In this document: positions 1-9,458 of the stretch, in pieces
Layout: every line of letters begins with the position of its first letter
Position numbering within the stretch: position 1 is the stretch's first letter
Position numbers and translations under genes: made by a program
Notes under the pieces: generated by a model
Seen by the model: only the letters and a program-made list of their open reading frames with translations
What the model was told of the DNA's origin: nothing
Databases searched by the model: none
Assembly (NCBI GenBank): GCA_902768785.1
Contig: CACXMM010000004.1
Span: forward strand, 1-64,000
Direction of reading: 5' to 3'
DNA length: 64,000 nucleotides
From: an uncultured Prevotellaceae bacterium
GTDB lineage: Bacteria; Bacteroidota; Bacteroidia; Bacteroidales; Bacteroidaceae

Positions 1-3000
1 CTTGTGCGTCCAGGTGAACACGTTGTTGCAGAACAGCGACAGTGTGATATCGCTCAGGTAGAGCTGGCTCACCCATGCCTTCGGCAGCTGGTAGGCCAGA
101 GTGATGTTACGCAGTTTGACGAATGACTTGTCGAGGAGGTAAGCCTCGCCTCCCTGGCCCCATCCGAAGTTGTTGTAGTAGTCCTGGTAGTCGCCTACAC
201 TGAAGTCGGCACCGCCGAGCATGATCGGTGTGGTGTTCTCCACATAGCCGCCGTTGCCGTCGCTGACCACAGAGTTGGGGATGACGAACGGACGACGCTG
301 GTTGTAGGTGGTGACATCGCCGTTACCAGTGAACTGCATGAGGTTCTTGGAGCGTGAGAACATATAGCCACCCTTGCGGATATCGAGGGCTGCACTCAGG
401 GTGATGCCCTTGTAGGAGAAGGCTGTGGTGACACCGCCGATCCAGTCGGGGTTCATGTTCTTACCAGTATCCTGGAGCTCAGTGGTCAGCACGGGCTGTC
501 CGTCCTCACCTACGATGAGCTTGCCGTCGCTGGTGTATTGCGGCATATAGGTATAGTACTCACCCATGGGGTTTCCTTCCTCTGCATAGAAATAGACGGC
601 ATCGTTACCAGCTGAGAAGCTGTAGATATCGGTCTTGCCGCCTTCCACGCTGGCAGGCATGGAGAGCACCTTGTTCTTGTTCTTCGAGAAGTTGAAGCCC
701 AGTTCCCAGCGGAAGTCCTTGGTGCGGATGGGCACGGTGTTCACCAACAGCTCGAAACCGCGGTTGCGTACGTTACCGAAGTTGGTAACCATGTAGGCAT
801 ATCCGGAAGCGGGATCCACCGGGAGGGTGAAGATCTGGTCCTTGGTCTCGCGGTTGTAGTAGGCAGCATCGATGTTGATGCGGTTGTCGAAGAATGCCAG
901 GTTCAGACCGATCTCATACTCGGTGGTCATCTCCGGCTTCAGGCTGGAGCTACCGATGGTGGAAGAAGCCTGGAAGGCGTTGATGCCGCTCATCGGGAAC
1001 TTGGCCACGTCGGCACCGTAGTAGGCGCGTGAGGTACCCTGGATGAAGCGTGCGGATGTGTAGTAAGGATCGGCGTCGTTACCGGTCTTACCGTATGCCA
1101 GGCGCAGCTTACCGAAGTCGAGGATCTTGTTCTTCGGGATCAGACGGCTGAAGATCCAGCTCAGTGTGGCTCCCGGATAGAAGTAGCTGTTGGCATTGAT
1201 AGGCAGTGTTGACGACCAGTCGTTACGGGCGGTGAAGCCTAAGAAGAGCATGTCGTCCCAACCGATGGTGATATCACCGAAGAGTCCCACGAGACGGCGC
1301 TTCGACTGGTTCTCGGAGAGCTCGGCCTTGGTGGCACCGTTGGAGAGGTCCCAGTAGCCGGTCTCGAAGGTCAGACCGTCGGTCTCACCGGTCATGTAGG
1401 TGCTGAAGCGCTCGTTCATGTTCACACCGGCGTTGATGTTCACGTCGAGCTTGCCGTCGAGGTATTTGTCTGCCCAGTTGGCAAGGAAGTCGTGGTTCTT
1501 CTCATACTTGCGGAAGTAGCGGCTATATACCCAACCGTCCTGGTTCATGTTCGAGGGAGCGTATCCGTAGTCCTCGTTGATGAGGGCATCGTCGAGGGCG
1601 ATCTGCGGGTATCCCATCTTCAGGTCGAAGTCGGTATAGTCGAAACCATAGCGATAAGTCAGTGTGAGCTGTCGGATCGGCTTGATGTCTGCCTGGATCT
1701 TTCCATACACCTGCTTGGAGTCGTTGTGGTTATAGTTGTTCTCAATGGCCCAGTAGGGGTTGGTGACACCATAGGGGGTGTACCATGCCTCGGGAGTGTT
1801 GAAGGGCGAGTTGAGGTTCTTGCGGTCAACGAGACTCAGGTCGCGGGGGAACTCGAGGATACCGTCGATGAATGAGGTACCCTGATAAGAACCCACGATG
1901 TCGGTCTTTGTCTTGGCGATATTCACGTTTGAAGAGATCTTCAGCCACTTCACGGGCTCATAGCTGCCGCGCATGGCGATGGTGTTACGCTTGTAGGAGT
2001 CCTTGTCGCTCGGGATGACACCGTCGTCGCCGGAATAGCCGTAGCTCAGGTAGTAGGTCATCTTCGCATCGTCGCTGATACCGCTGAGGGCTATGCTGTG
2101 ACTGGTGTTGAAGCCGGTCTCGAAGAAGTCCTTGACATTGTTCTTGGCAGCACTGTACTCATGGATGAGCTGCTGGTGGTTCCAGATGGGACCATACACC
2201 TGCTGTGAGCCGTCGAACTCCGGTCCCCAGGAACCGTTCTCGATATAGGTCTGCTTACCGTTCCATCCCTGTCCGAACTGGTTCTGGAACTTTGGCAGTG
2301 TGGCTACCTGGCGCCACTGTGCACTTCCGTCGTAGGTGATGGAGAAGTTGCGGGCACCGTCTTTCTTACCGCTCTTGGTGGTGATGACGATCACACCGTT
2401 GGCAGCGCGGCTACCGTAGATAGCGGTGGCGGCAGCACCTTTCAGCACTGTCATCGACTCGATATCGTTCGGGTTGACGTTGGAGATACCACCGAAGGCC
2501 TCCTGATGTCCCTGATGCAGTGAAGATGTTTGCTGGAGGGGCACACCATCGACGATGTACAGCGGCTGGTTGTTACCGTTGATAGAACTGAAACCGCGGA
2601 TAATCACGGAGTTAGCGGTACCGGGGTCGGCGGAGCTGGCACTGATCTGCACACCGGCAACCTTACCGGCCAGTGCAGAGGTGACATCGGTCATCTTACC
2701 CACCGTCAGCTCCTCGTTGTCGAGCTGTGTGGCAGAATAACCCAGCGTTTTCTGCTGACGTGAAATACCCATGGCGGTCACCACGATCTCGTCGAGGTTG
2801 GTGTCGCCGCTGCGCAGTACGATGCGCATATTCGGCTTCGCCACTACTTCCACTGGTTCCATACCCACGTATGAGATGGTGAGCACTTTCTTGCCTTCAG
2901 GGCAAGTTAAGCTGAAACTACCGTTTGTATCGGTCACCGTTCCCACATTCGTTCCGGAAACGCGGATGGTGGCACCGATGACCGGCAGGCCATCATCCTG

Positions 3001-3093
3001 AGATACTACGGTACCAGTAACTTTCGTTTGGGCAAATACCCCTCCTAAGCAGAGGAAGAGACCTGCCAAAACCATCATTAGTCTTTTTTCCAT
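1..3093 (-). CDS. SusC/RagA-type TonB-dependent outer-membrane receptor (3' end outside window)
   Basis: Reading leftward from the ATG at 3093 gives an open frame to the window edge, about 1030 residues, so the C-terminal end of the barrel is missing. The protein opens with a signal peptide (MEKRLMMVLAGLFL, cleavage after VFAQ), then a carboxypeptidase-regulatory-like domain (about residues 22-105), a TonB-box-like stretch (DEIVVTAMG), the plug with the typical LYIVDGVPL and AATAIYGSRAANGVIVITTK segments, and beta-barrel sequence. SusC proteins import oligomeric nutrients through the outer membrane using TonB energy, normally with a SusD lipoprotein lid; the partner should lie to the left, outside the window. 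It is divergent from, and a paralogue of, the SusC at 3463. Confidence 0.93.
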   Translation of the reverse strand, partial: MEKRLMMVLAGLFLCLGGVFAQTKVTGTVVSQDDGLPVIGATIRVSGTNVGTVTDTNGSFSLTCPEGKKVLTISYVGMEPVEVVAKPNMRIVLRSGDTNLDEIVVTAMGISRQQKTLGYSATQLDNEELTVGKMTDVTSALAGKVAGVQISASSADPGTANSVIIRGFSSINGNNQPLYIVDGVPLQQTSSLHQGHQEAFGGISNVNPNDIESMTVLKGAAATAIYGSRAANGVIVITTKSGKKDGARNFSITYDGSAQWRQVATLPKFQNQFGQGWNGKQTYIENGSWGPEFDGSQQVYGPIWNHQQLIHEYSAAKNNVKDFFETGFNTSHSIALSGISDDAKMTYYLSYGYSGDDGVIPSDKDSYKRNTIAMRGSYEPVKWLKISSNVNIAKTKTDIVGSYQGTSFIDGILEFPRDLSLVDRKNLNSPFNTPEAWYTPYGVTNPYWAIENNYNHNDSKQVYGKIQADIKPIRQLTLTYRYGFDYTDFDLKMGYPQIALDDALINEDYGYAPSNMNQDGWVYSRYFRKYEKNHDFLANWADKYLDGKLDVNINAGVNMNERFSTYMTGETDGLTFETGYWDLSNGATKAELSENQSKRRLVGLFGDITIGWDDMLFLGFTARNDWSSTLPINANSYFYPGATLSWIFSRLIPKNKILDFGKLRLAYGKTGNDADPYYTSARFIQGTSRAYYGADVAKFPMSGINAFQASSTIGSSSLKPEMTTEYEIGLNLAFFDNRINIDAAYYNRETKDQIFTLPVDPASGYAYMVTNFGNVRNRGFELLVNTVPIRTKDFRWELGFNFSKNKNKVLSMPASVEGGKTDIYSFSAGNDAVYFYAEEGNPMGEYYTYMPQYTSDGKLIVGEDGQPVLTTELQDTGKNMNPDWIGGVTTAFSYKGITLSAALDIRKGGYMFSRSKNLMQFTGNGDVTTYNQRRPFVIPNSVVSDGNGGYVENTTPIMLGGADFSVGDYQDYYNNFGWGQGGEAYLLDKSFVKLRNITLAYQLPKAWVSQLYLSDITLSLFCNNVFTWTHK

Positions 3094-3205
3094 AAATAAT
3101 CTCTAGTTAATAAATAAATAAAAATACTCTCTCTTAATTGTATGCAATGCTCTTGCAGTTATGTATGGCAGTACACTATATATAATAATATAATAATGTG
3201 TAACC

Positions 3206-3235
3206 TTAGCTCATCTTTTCTTAGTTCATCTTTTC
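3206..3235. repeat. 15-bp direct repeat, two copies
   Basis: Two adjacent 15-bp units, TTAGCTCATCTTTTC and TTAGTTCATCTTTTC, differ by one base and are followed by a partial third (TTCAT). They lie in the untranslated leader of the leftward SusC gene, downstream of its promoter. Function unknown. Confidence 0.6.
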
Positions 3236-3279
3236 TTCATCGTACGTGCACCTTCCGACGATAGGTATGTTACAAAGTG

Positions 3280-3310
3280 CAAAAGTATATAGATTTTTGT
3301 TATCCACAAA
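3280..3310 (-). promoter_or_regulatory. Bacteroidota-type promoter of the leftward SusC gene
   Basis: On the minus strand a -33 TTTG (3310-3307) is separated by 19 bp from a -7 TACTTTTG (3287-3280), a full match to TTTG/TAnnTTTG. It implies an untranslated leader of about 180 nt, long enough for post-transcriptional control. Confidence 0.72.
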
Positions 3311-3368
3311 ATATTTTACTAAAAAAATCAAGTTTTATTAATAAAAATACCATTTTTTGCTAATTTTT

Positions 3369-3399
3369 TTTGCCAATAATAAAAATATGCTTAAATTTG
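3369..3399 (+). promoter_or_regulatory. Bacteroidota-type promoter of the rightward SusC operon
   Basis: TTTG at 3369-3372, 19 bp, then TAAATTTG at 3392-3399: full consensus and ideal spacing, about 60 bp before the ATG at 3463. Together with the promoter at 3280 it makes a divergent pair in a very AT-rich intergenic region of about 370 bp. Confidence 0.75.
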
Positions 3400-3462
3400 C
3401 AAATTGTATACCAAGAATTATTTTTATTTATCTAATTAATAACAACTAACGAGAGGGTATTT

Positions 3463-6400
3463 ATGGAAAAAAGACTAATGACCTTGTTGGCCTGTCTGTT
3501 CCTCATGATGGGAACGGCATTGGCCCAGACAAAAGTCTCAGGCACCGTGGTATCTGCGGATGACGGGGAGCCGGTTATCGGCGCCAGCGTCATGATAAAA
3601 GGTACCAAGACAGGTGCTATTACGGACGTGGACGGTAAATTCTCCCTGACCTCCCCCCAGAGTAATCCACAGATTGTGGTGACATACGTGGGTATGGTAT
3701 CCCAGACCTTACGAGGCGGTCAGAACATGAGAATCGTTATGGAATCTGATGCAACGACCATCGACGAAGTGGTGGTAACGGGTATGCAGAAGGTTGACAA
3801 GCGACTGTTTACCGGTTCAACGACAAAGATTGATGCCGCAGCAGCGAAGATCGACGGTATCGCCGATATCTCACGTTCTCTGGAAGGACGTGCAGCCGGT
3901 GTGAGCGTGCAGAACGTGTCTGGTACGTTCGGTACGGCTCCGAAGATCCGTGTGCGTGGTGCCACGTCTATCTATGGTAACTCCAAGCCGCTGTGGGTGG
4001 TGGATGGTGTGATCATGGAAGATGTGACCGATGTGAGCGCCGACGATCTGTCGAGTGGTGACGCCAATACGCTGATCTCCAGTGCTATTGCCGGTTTGAA
4101 CTCCGATGACATCGAGACCTTCGATATCCTGAAGGACGGTTCCGCCACCTCTATCTATGGTGCACGTGCCATGGCCGGTGTGATCGTCATCACCACCAAG
4201 AAGGGTAAGCAGGGACAGGCACGCATCAACTACACAGGTGAATACACCATGCGCCTGAAGCCCAGCTACAGCACCTTCAACATCATGAACTCACAGGATC
4301 AGATGAGTATCTACCAGGAGATGCAGCAGAAGGGTTACCTGAACTATGCTGAGACCTCCAATGCTGCTTCCAGCGGTGTCTATGGAAAGATGTACCAGCT
4401 GATTACTCAGTATGATCCTTCTACAGGACAGTTTGGACTGGCCAATACGGCCGCTGCCAGGGCTGACTACCTGCGCCAGGCAGAGTTCCGCAATACCGAC
4501 TGGTTCGATGAGCTGTTCTCCAACGCCATCCAGCACAACCATTCCGTGAGCATTTCTACAGGTACGGAGAAGTCACAGACCTATGCTTCTGTGTCTGCCA
4601 TGTTCGACCCGGGATGGACAGAGCAGTCGAGAGTGGAGCGCTATACCGCCAACCTGAACAATACGTTCAATCTCTCGAAGCACCTGACGTTCAACATGAT
4701 CGCCAACAGCAGCATCCGTAAGCAGCGTGCTCCGGGTACCTTGTCGGCAGAGACCGATGTAGTGTCAGGAGAGGTGCACCGCTCCTTCGATATCAACCCG
4801 TATTCTTACGCTTTGAATACTTCACGTGCACTGGAAACGAACACTTTCTATACACGTAACTATGCGCCGTTCAACATCCTGCACGAGCTCGATAACAACT
4901 ACATCGACCTCGATATCTTTGATATCCGCGTACAGGGTGAGTTGAAATACAAGCCTATTCAGAAGGTGGAACTGTCGGCATTGGGTGCCTTCAAATTCAA
5001 CCAATCCACACAGAACCATACCATCGCCGACGACTCGAACCAGGCCAATGCCTATCGTTCCATGGGAACAACGACGATCCGTGACAGGAACCCGTTCCTC
5101 TACACTGATCCCGATGATCCCTTCGCACTGCCGGTTTCAGTGCTGCCTTACGGTGGTATCATGAACAAGACGACCAATAAGATGAGCGCCTGGGACTTCC
5201 GTGCCACGGCCGCTTATAACGATGTCTATGCCAACGACCATATCGTGAACCTCTACGGTGGTTTGGAGGTGAACAACATCGACCGTACCTACGACTGGTT
5301 CCGCGGCTGGGGTATGCAGTATTCACTCGGTGAAATCGCCAACTACGCCTACGAGGTGTTCAAGAAAGGTGCCGAGGACAACTCCGACTACTTCAAACTG
5401 ACCAATACGCACGAGCGCCGCGCTGCCTTCTTCGGCACCGCCACCTATTCTTATAAGGGACGCTACACCGTCAACGGTACCATCCGCTACGAGGGTTCCA
5501 ATAAGTTAGGTAAGAGCCGCGACTCACGCTGGCTGCCTACATGGAACGTATCCGGTGCATGGAACGCCCACGAGGAGCCTTGGTTTGAGAATACCTTCAA
5601 GGATGTTCTTTCACATGCTACACTGAAGGCTTCTTACTCTCTGACAGCTGAGAGCGGTCCGAGCTGGGTGACCAACTCCCTGCCCGTGATCAAGAGCTTC
5701 AACCCCTGGCGTCCCTCTGCAGGACTCCGTGAGAGTGGACTGGAGGAAAGTGATCGTGCCAATGGTGAGCTCACCTTCGAGAAGAAGCACGAGCTGAACC
5801 TCGGTATCCAGTTAGGTTTCCTCAAGAACCGCATCAACTTCGAGTTCGACTGGTACAAGCGTGACAACTACGACCTGATCGGTATCGTGAACACCCAGAT
5901 GGGAGGACAGAAATACGGTAACGTGGCTTCCATGAAGTCAAGAGGTGTGGAGATGAGCTTGACGACCACCAACATCAAGACCAAGGACTTCACCTGGACC
6001 TCCAACATCATCTACTCACATACACATAATGAGGTAACAGAACTGGAGAACAACCAGCGCGTGATCGACCTCGTGAAGGGTAGCGGTTTCGCACTCGAGG
6101 GCTATCCCGTACGCTCCCTCTTCTCCATTCCTTTCAAGGGACTGAACAACGAGGGTCTGCCTCTCTTCCTTGACCAGGACGGCAACATCACCTCTACAGG
6201 TATCTATTTCCAGACTCGTGATAAAGAGAAGTTAGGTTTCTTGGAGTACAGTGGTTCCGTAGATCCTACCGATGTGGGTTCATTCGGAAACGTCTTCAAG
6301 TACAAGGGCGTCACACTGAACGTGTTCATCACTTATTCGTTCGGTAACGTGGTTCGCCTGGATCCCGTCTTCAAGAACGAGTACAACGACCTGAACTCCA

Positions 6401-6780
6401 TGCCGAAGGAGTTTGCCAACCGTTGGATGGTTCCTGGCGACGAGAACATAACAACGATTCCCGTTATCGCTTCTCAGCGTCAGAACGAGAACGACTCTGA
6501 CCTGAGCTATGCTTACAATGCTTACAACTACTCTACAGAGCGCATCGCCAAGGGTGACTTCATCCGTATGAAGGAAATCTCACTGGGTTATGACTTCCCG
6601 CGCTCACTCGTGGAGCCTCTGAAGGTAAACAGTCTCTCTTTGAAGCTGCAGGCCACCAACCTCTTCCTGATCTATGCCGACAAGAAGTTGAACGGTCAGG
6701 ATCCGGAGTTCTTCAATACGGGTGGTGTGGCTGTACCGCTGCCGAAGCAGTTCACCCTGACACTGCGTGTGGGTATCTGA
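3463..6780 (+). CDS. SusC/RagA-type TonB-dependent outer-membrane receptor
   Basis: 1105 residues. Signal peptide MEKRLMTLLACLFLMMGTALA, carboxypeptidase-regulatory-like domain (about 22-100), TonB-box-like DEVVVTGM, plug domain with LWVVDGVIM and ATSIYGARAMAGVIVITTKKG, then a 22-strand-type barrel ending in TLTLRVGI, the usual aromatic/hydrophobic C-terminus. It imports a bulky nutrient across the outer membrane together with the SusD at 6844. It heads an operon of five genes, three of which encode surface-type lipoproteins linked to protein or peptide handling, so the cargo may be peptide-derived rather than a glycan; that is inference. Its first residues are almost identical to those of the divergent SusC, indicating paralogy. 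Confidence 0.95.
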   Translation: MEKRLMTLLACLFLMMGTALAQTKVSGTVVSADDGEPVIGASVMIKGTKTGAITDVDGKFSLTSPQSNPQIVVTYVGMVSQTLRGGQNMRIVMESDATTIDEVVVTGMQKVDKRLFTGSTTKIDAAAAKIDGIADISRSLEGRAAGVSVQNVSGTFGTAPKIRVRGATSIYGNSKPLWVVDGVIMEDVTDVSADDLSSGDANTLISSAIAGLNSDDIETFDILKDGSATSIYGARAMAGVIVITTKKGKQGQARINYTGEYTMRLKPSYSTFNIMNSQDQMSIYQEMQQKGYLNYAETSNAASSGVYGKMYQLITQYDPSTGQFGLANTAAARADYLRQAEFRNTDWFDELFSNAIQHNHSVSISTGTEKSQTYASVSAMFDPGWTEQSRVERYTANLNNTFNLSKHLTFNMIANSSIRKQRAPGTLSAETDVVSGEVHRSFDINPYSYALNTSRALETNTFYTRNYAPFNILHELDNNYIDLDIFDIRVQGELKYKPIQKVELSALGAFKFNQSTQNHTIADDSNQANAYRSMGTTTIRDRNPFLYTDPDDPFALPVSVLPYGGIMNKTTNKMSAWDFRATAAYNDVYANDHIVNLYGGLEVNNIDRTYDWFRGWGMQYSLGEIANYAYEVFKKGAEDNSDYFKLTNTHERRAAFFGTATYSYKGRYTVNGTIRYEGSNKLGKSRDSRWLPTWNVSGAWNAHEEPWFENTFKDVLSHATLKASYSLTAESGPSWVTNSLPVIKSFNPWRPSAGLRESGLEESDRANGELTFEKKHELNLGIQLGFLKNRINFEFDWYKRDNYDLIGIVNTQMGGQKYGNVASMKSRGVEMSLTTTNIKTKDFTWTSNIIYSHTHNEVTELENNQRVIDLVKGSGFALEGYPVRSLFSIPFKGLNNEGLPLFLDQDGNITSTGIYFQTRDKEKLGFLEYSGSVDPTDVGSFGNVFKYKGVTLNVFITYSFGNVVRLDPVFKNEYNDLNSMPKEFANRWMVPGDENITTIPVIASQRQNENDSDLSYAYNAYNYSTERIAKGDFIRMKEISLGYDFPRSLVEPLKVNSLSLKLQATNLFLIYADKKLNGQDPEFFNTGGVAVPLPKQFTLTLRVGI

Positions 6781-6804
6781 TGAAGAATTGAAGAATTGAA
6801 AAAT
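6781..6804. repeat. 8-bp tandem repeat at the SusC/SusD junction
   Basis: Three copies of TGAAGAAT (the third is TGAAAAAT) begin directly after the SusC stop codon, followed by TCAATTGAAG. The same octamer is found after the AraC gene near 38682. It fills the intercistronic gap. Confidence 0.7.
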
Positions 6805-6843
6805 TCAATTGAAGAAAGAGTAAATAGTAAAAACGATACGATT

Positions 6844-8511
6844 ATGAAGAAATATATAGGAATTTCAATCATGGCGGTAGCGATGGGCTTGGGCCTCACT
6901 GCCTGCGATGACTTCCTCGACAAACTGCCCGACAACCGTACCGAGGCAAACACCGAGGAGAAAATCCAGAAACTCCTGGTGGCCGCGTATCCCACTCACG
7001 ACCACATGGGATTCACCGAGTATGCCTCGGACAATGTGGATGACATGGGTGAGAGCAATCCCTATACCGACCGTTACCTTGACCAGCTCTATACATGGGC
7101 GGACGTGACGGAGACCGATAACCAGGACCCGGAGAGCTACTGGATGGATCTCTACCAGTGTATCGAGACCGCCAACATGGCACTCGAAGGTATCGAGTCG
7201 ATGGGCGGTGCTACCACCACGACCTTGAAAGAGATGCAGGCAGAGGCCCTGATGTGCCGCGCCTATGCTCACTTCATGCTGGTGAATGTCTTCGCCATGC
7301 ACTACGACTCCAACAACCCCAATGCCGTGGGTGTGTCGTATGTCACTGAGACGGAAAAGGAACTGAATCCCCAGTATCAGCGTGAGACCGTTCACGAGAA
7401 CTATAAGCATATCGAGGCCGATCTGGAGGCTGCTCTGCCATACGTGGGCGACAGCTACTATAGCGTGCCGAAATATCACTTCAACAAAAATGCGGCATAC
7501 GCCTTCGCTACCCGTTTCTATCTCTATTATGAGAAGTACGACAAGGTGATTGAATATGCCAACAAAGTGCTCGGAACCAATCCGAGGAACATGTTGCGTA
7601 ACTATCAGCACATCGCTACGCTGCCTCGTGAATGGGCTCAAGGACAGGGTCCGATTCCGATGTTCATGATTGATGCTAACCAGAACTGCAACCTGTTGCT
7701 GCTGACCAGTTTTTCCAAACAGGGTGTGCACTTCGGTCCTTACTACACCGGTAAGCGCTACTCGCACAATGCCTATATCGGCACCAACGAGGACATCAGC
7801 GCTCTGGCTGGCTTGTGGGGAGGAAGCTATTCCTCTTACCTGGCACAGGTGTTCCGTTATTCAGGTACCAACCTGAACGCCTGGCTGAACTGGCGCACAC
7901 CGTACCTCTTTGAATATACTGACCCCGTGGCAGGTATCGGTTACAGCCATACCGTGTATAACGCCTTTACCGGTGATGAGGTGCTGATTAACCGTGCTGA
8001 GGCATACGCCATGCTGAAACAGTATGACAAAGCCTACAGCGACCTGACCACATGGGTGCGCAACGTGGTAGTACCTGCCTTCCAGTCGTTCACCGTGAAC
8101 AAGGAGACGATAGAGGCATACTTGAGCAAATTAAGCTATTCTTACGACGATGATGCCCACATGGTTTCTACGCTGAAGAAACACCTGCACCCGAAGTTCG
8201 CCATCGATGCAGAAGGCTCTGAGCAGGAGAACCTGATCCAGCTGATCCTCGCCGTACGCCGCTATGAGACACTTACCGAGGGTAAGCGCTGGTTCGACAT
8301 CAAGCGCTGGGGCATCGAGATCCCACGTCGTGTGATGACTTCCGGTGGTGCTCCCGACCATGTGAATGACTGGCTGAAGGTGGATGATCCCCGTCGTGCC
8401 ATCCAGATTCCTCTGAAGGTAAGAGATGCAGGCTATGAGCCGAACCCACGCGCCACATCTTCTGACAACGGTAATCAATTAATTCCCGATCAATATCTCT
8501 TAAAGAACTGA
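6844..8511 (+). CDS. SusD/RagB-family nutrient-binding outer-membrane lipoprotein
   Basis: 555 residues from the ATG at 6844; an upstream in-frame ATG at 6796 would add residues lacking signal-peptide character, while the 6844 start gives MKKYIGISIMAVAMGLGLTAC with a clear lipobox (LTAC). The rest is SusD-like: an N-terminal DDFLDKLPDNR region, TPR-type helices around MQAEALMCRAYAHFMLVNVF, and the C-terminal ETLTEGKRWFDIKRWG segment typical of SusD family proteins. It forms the ligand-binding lid on the SusC encoded 63 bp upstream. Ligand unknown; the lipoprotein genes that follow suggest peptides or glycoprotein fragments. Confidence 0.92.
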   Translation: MKKYIGISIMAVAMGLGLTACDDFLDKLPDNRTEANTEEKIQKLLVAAYPTHDHMGFTEYASDNVDDMGESNPYTDRYLDQLYTWADVTETDNQDPESYWMDLYQCIETANMALEGIESMGGATTTTLKEMQAEALMCRAYAHFMLVNVFAMHYDSNNPNAVGVSYVTETEKELNPQYQRETVHENYKHIEADLEAALPYVGDSYYSVPKYHFNKNAAYAFATRFYLYYEKYDKVIEYANKVLGTNPRNMLRNYQHIATLPREWAQGQGPIPMFMIDANQNCNLLLLTSFSKQGVHFGPYYTGKRYSHNAYIGTNEDISALAGLWGGSYSSYLAQVFRYSGTNLNAWLNWRTPYLFEYTDPVAGIGYSHTVYNAFTGDEVLINRAEAYAMLKQYDKAYSDLTTWVRNVVVPAFQSFTVNKETIEAYLSKLSYSYDDDAHMVSTLKKHLHPKFAIDAEGSEQENLIQLILAVRRYETLTEGKRWFDIKRWGIEIPRRVMTSGGAPDHVNDWLKVDDPRRAIQIPLKVRDAGYEPNPRATSSDNGNQLIPDQYLLKN

Positions 8512-8516
8512 GCATT

Positions 8517-9443
8517 ATGAAAAAGAGTGTATTATATATACTGCCGCTGATGCTGATGGCACTCGGTCTGACTTCCTGCGAGAAGGATGAGATCAAGAGC
8601 GATAGCGTGATCACGGCAGACAGCTATAAGATGAACGAGTTTGACAAGTGGCTGGAGGTCAATTTCGTCAACCCGTACAATATCGACTTCAAGTATCGCT
8701 ACGAGGAGATCGAAAGCGACTACAACTACTACACGGTGCCTGCACAGATGGAGAACTCCATCATCATGGCACACTTGGTGAAGTATCTCTGTGTGGAGAC
8801 CTATAACGAGGTGGCCGGTGTGGATTTCACCCGCTCACAGTTTCCCAAGATGTTCTACCTCATCGGTACATGGGAGTTCCGTAACAACGGTTCCTTCATC
8901 CTGGGTACTGCCGAGGGTGGTAGGAAAATCCTGCTTGCCGGTATCAATGAACTTGATCAGCACCTGGGAAGTGCCGAAGAGCTGAACCACTACTATATCA
9001 AGACCATTCACCATGAGTTCACGCATATCCTGAACCAGACACGCGACTATCCCACGTCGTTCCGTCAGGTGACGCCGAGCTCGTATGTGAACGACAGCCA
9101 GTTCGAGGAGCCTTACAACAGTGCTTATCTCTATCGCGGCTTCATCTCTGCCTACGCACAGACAGAGCCGAAGGAGGACTTTGCCGAAATGGTATCCGAG
9201 TATGTGACTCACTCTCCTGAGTGGTGGGAGGCTATGATGAAAGAGGCTGACACGAAATGGAGCGAGGACCTCAAACAGACAGAGACGGGCCGTTCGCTCA
9301 TTGAGCAGAAACTCGACATCGTGAGAGCCTATATGCATGATACTTGGAACATTGACATTGACGAGCTGCGCGACTGTATCCTCCGTCGTCAGGACAATGT
9401 GACAAGAGGTCTGGTGGATTTAACTGATTTGACCGTTGAATAA
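8517..9443 (+). CDS. Substrate import-associated zinc metallohydrolase lipoprotein (HExxH)
   Basis: 308 residues starting 5 bp after the SusD stop. The signal peptide ends in a lipobox (LGLTSC). Around residues 163-168 the sequence HHEFTHILNQ contains an HExxH zinc site (HEFTH), and a later EDFAEMVSEY region could supply the third ligand. Length, lipobox and position directly after a SusC/SusD pair match the family known as substrate import-associated zinc metallohydrolase lipoproteins. Family members are thought to sit on the cell surface and process the imported substrate; the exact substrate is not established. The protein is probably a peptidase, but hydrolysis of something else cannot be excluded from sequence. 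Confidence 0.85.
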   Translation: MKKSVLYILPLMLMALGLTSCEKDEIKSDSVITADSYKMNEFDKWLEVNFVNPYNIDFKYRYEEIESDYNYYTVPAQMENSIIMAHLVKYLCVETYNEVAGVDFTRSQFPKMFYLIGTWEFRNNGSFILGTAEGGRKILLAGINELDQHLGSAEELNHYYIKTIHHEFTHILNQTRDYPTSFRQVTPSSYVNDSQFEEPYNSAYLYRGFISAYAQTEPKEDFAEMVSEYVTHSPEWWEAMMKEADTKWSEDLKQTETGRSLIEQKLDIVRAYMHDTWNIDIDELRDCILRRQDNVTRGLVDLTDLTVE

Positions 9444-9458
9444 ACAGCTAAAAAGAGA

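Noticed and set aside
3094-3462. Invertible promoter between the two SusC genes
   Set aside because: Both genes already have a full promoter and no long inverted repeats flank the region within the intergenic DNA.
6865-7767. 300-codon open frame on the minus strand inside the SusD gene
   Set aside because: Antisense to a clear SusD gene; no domain, no promoter, composition follows the codon pattern of the real gene.
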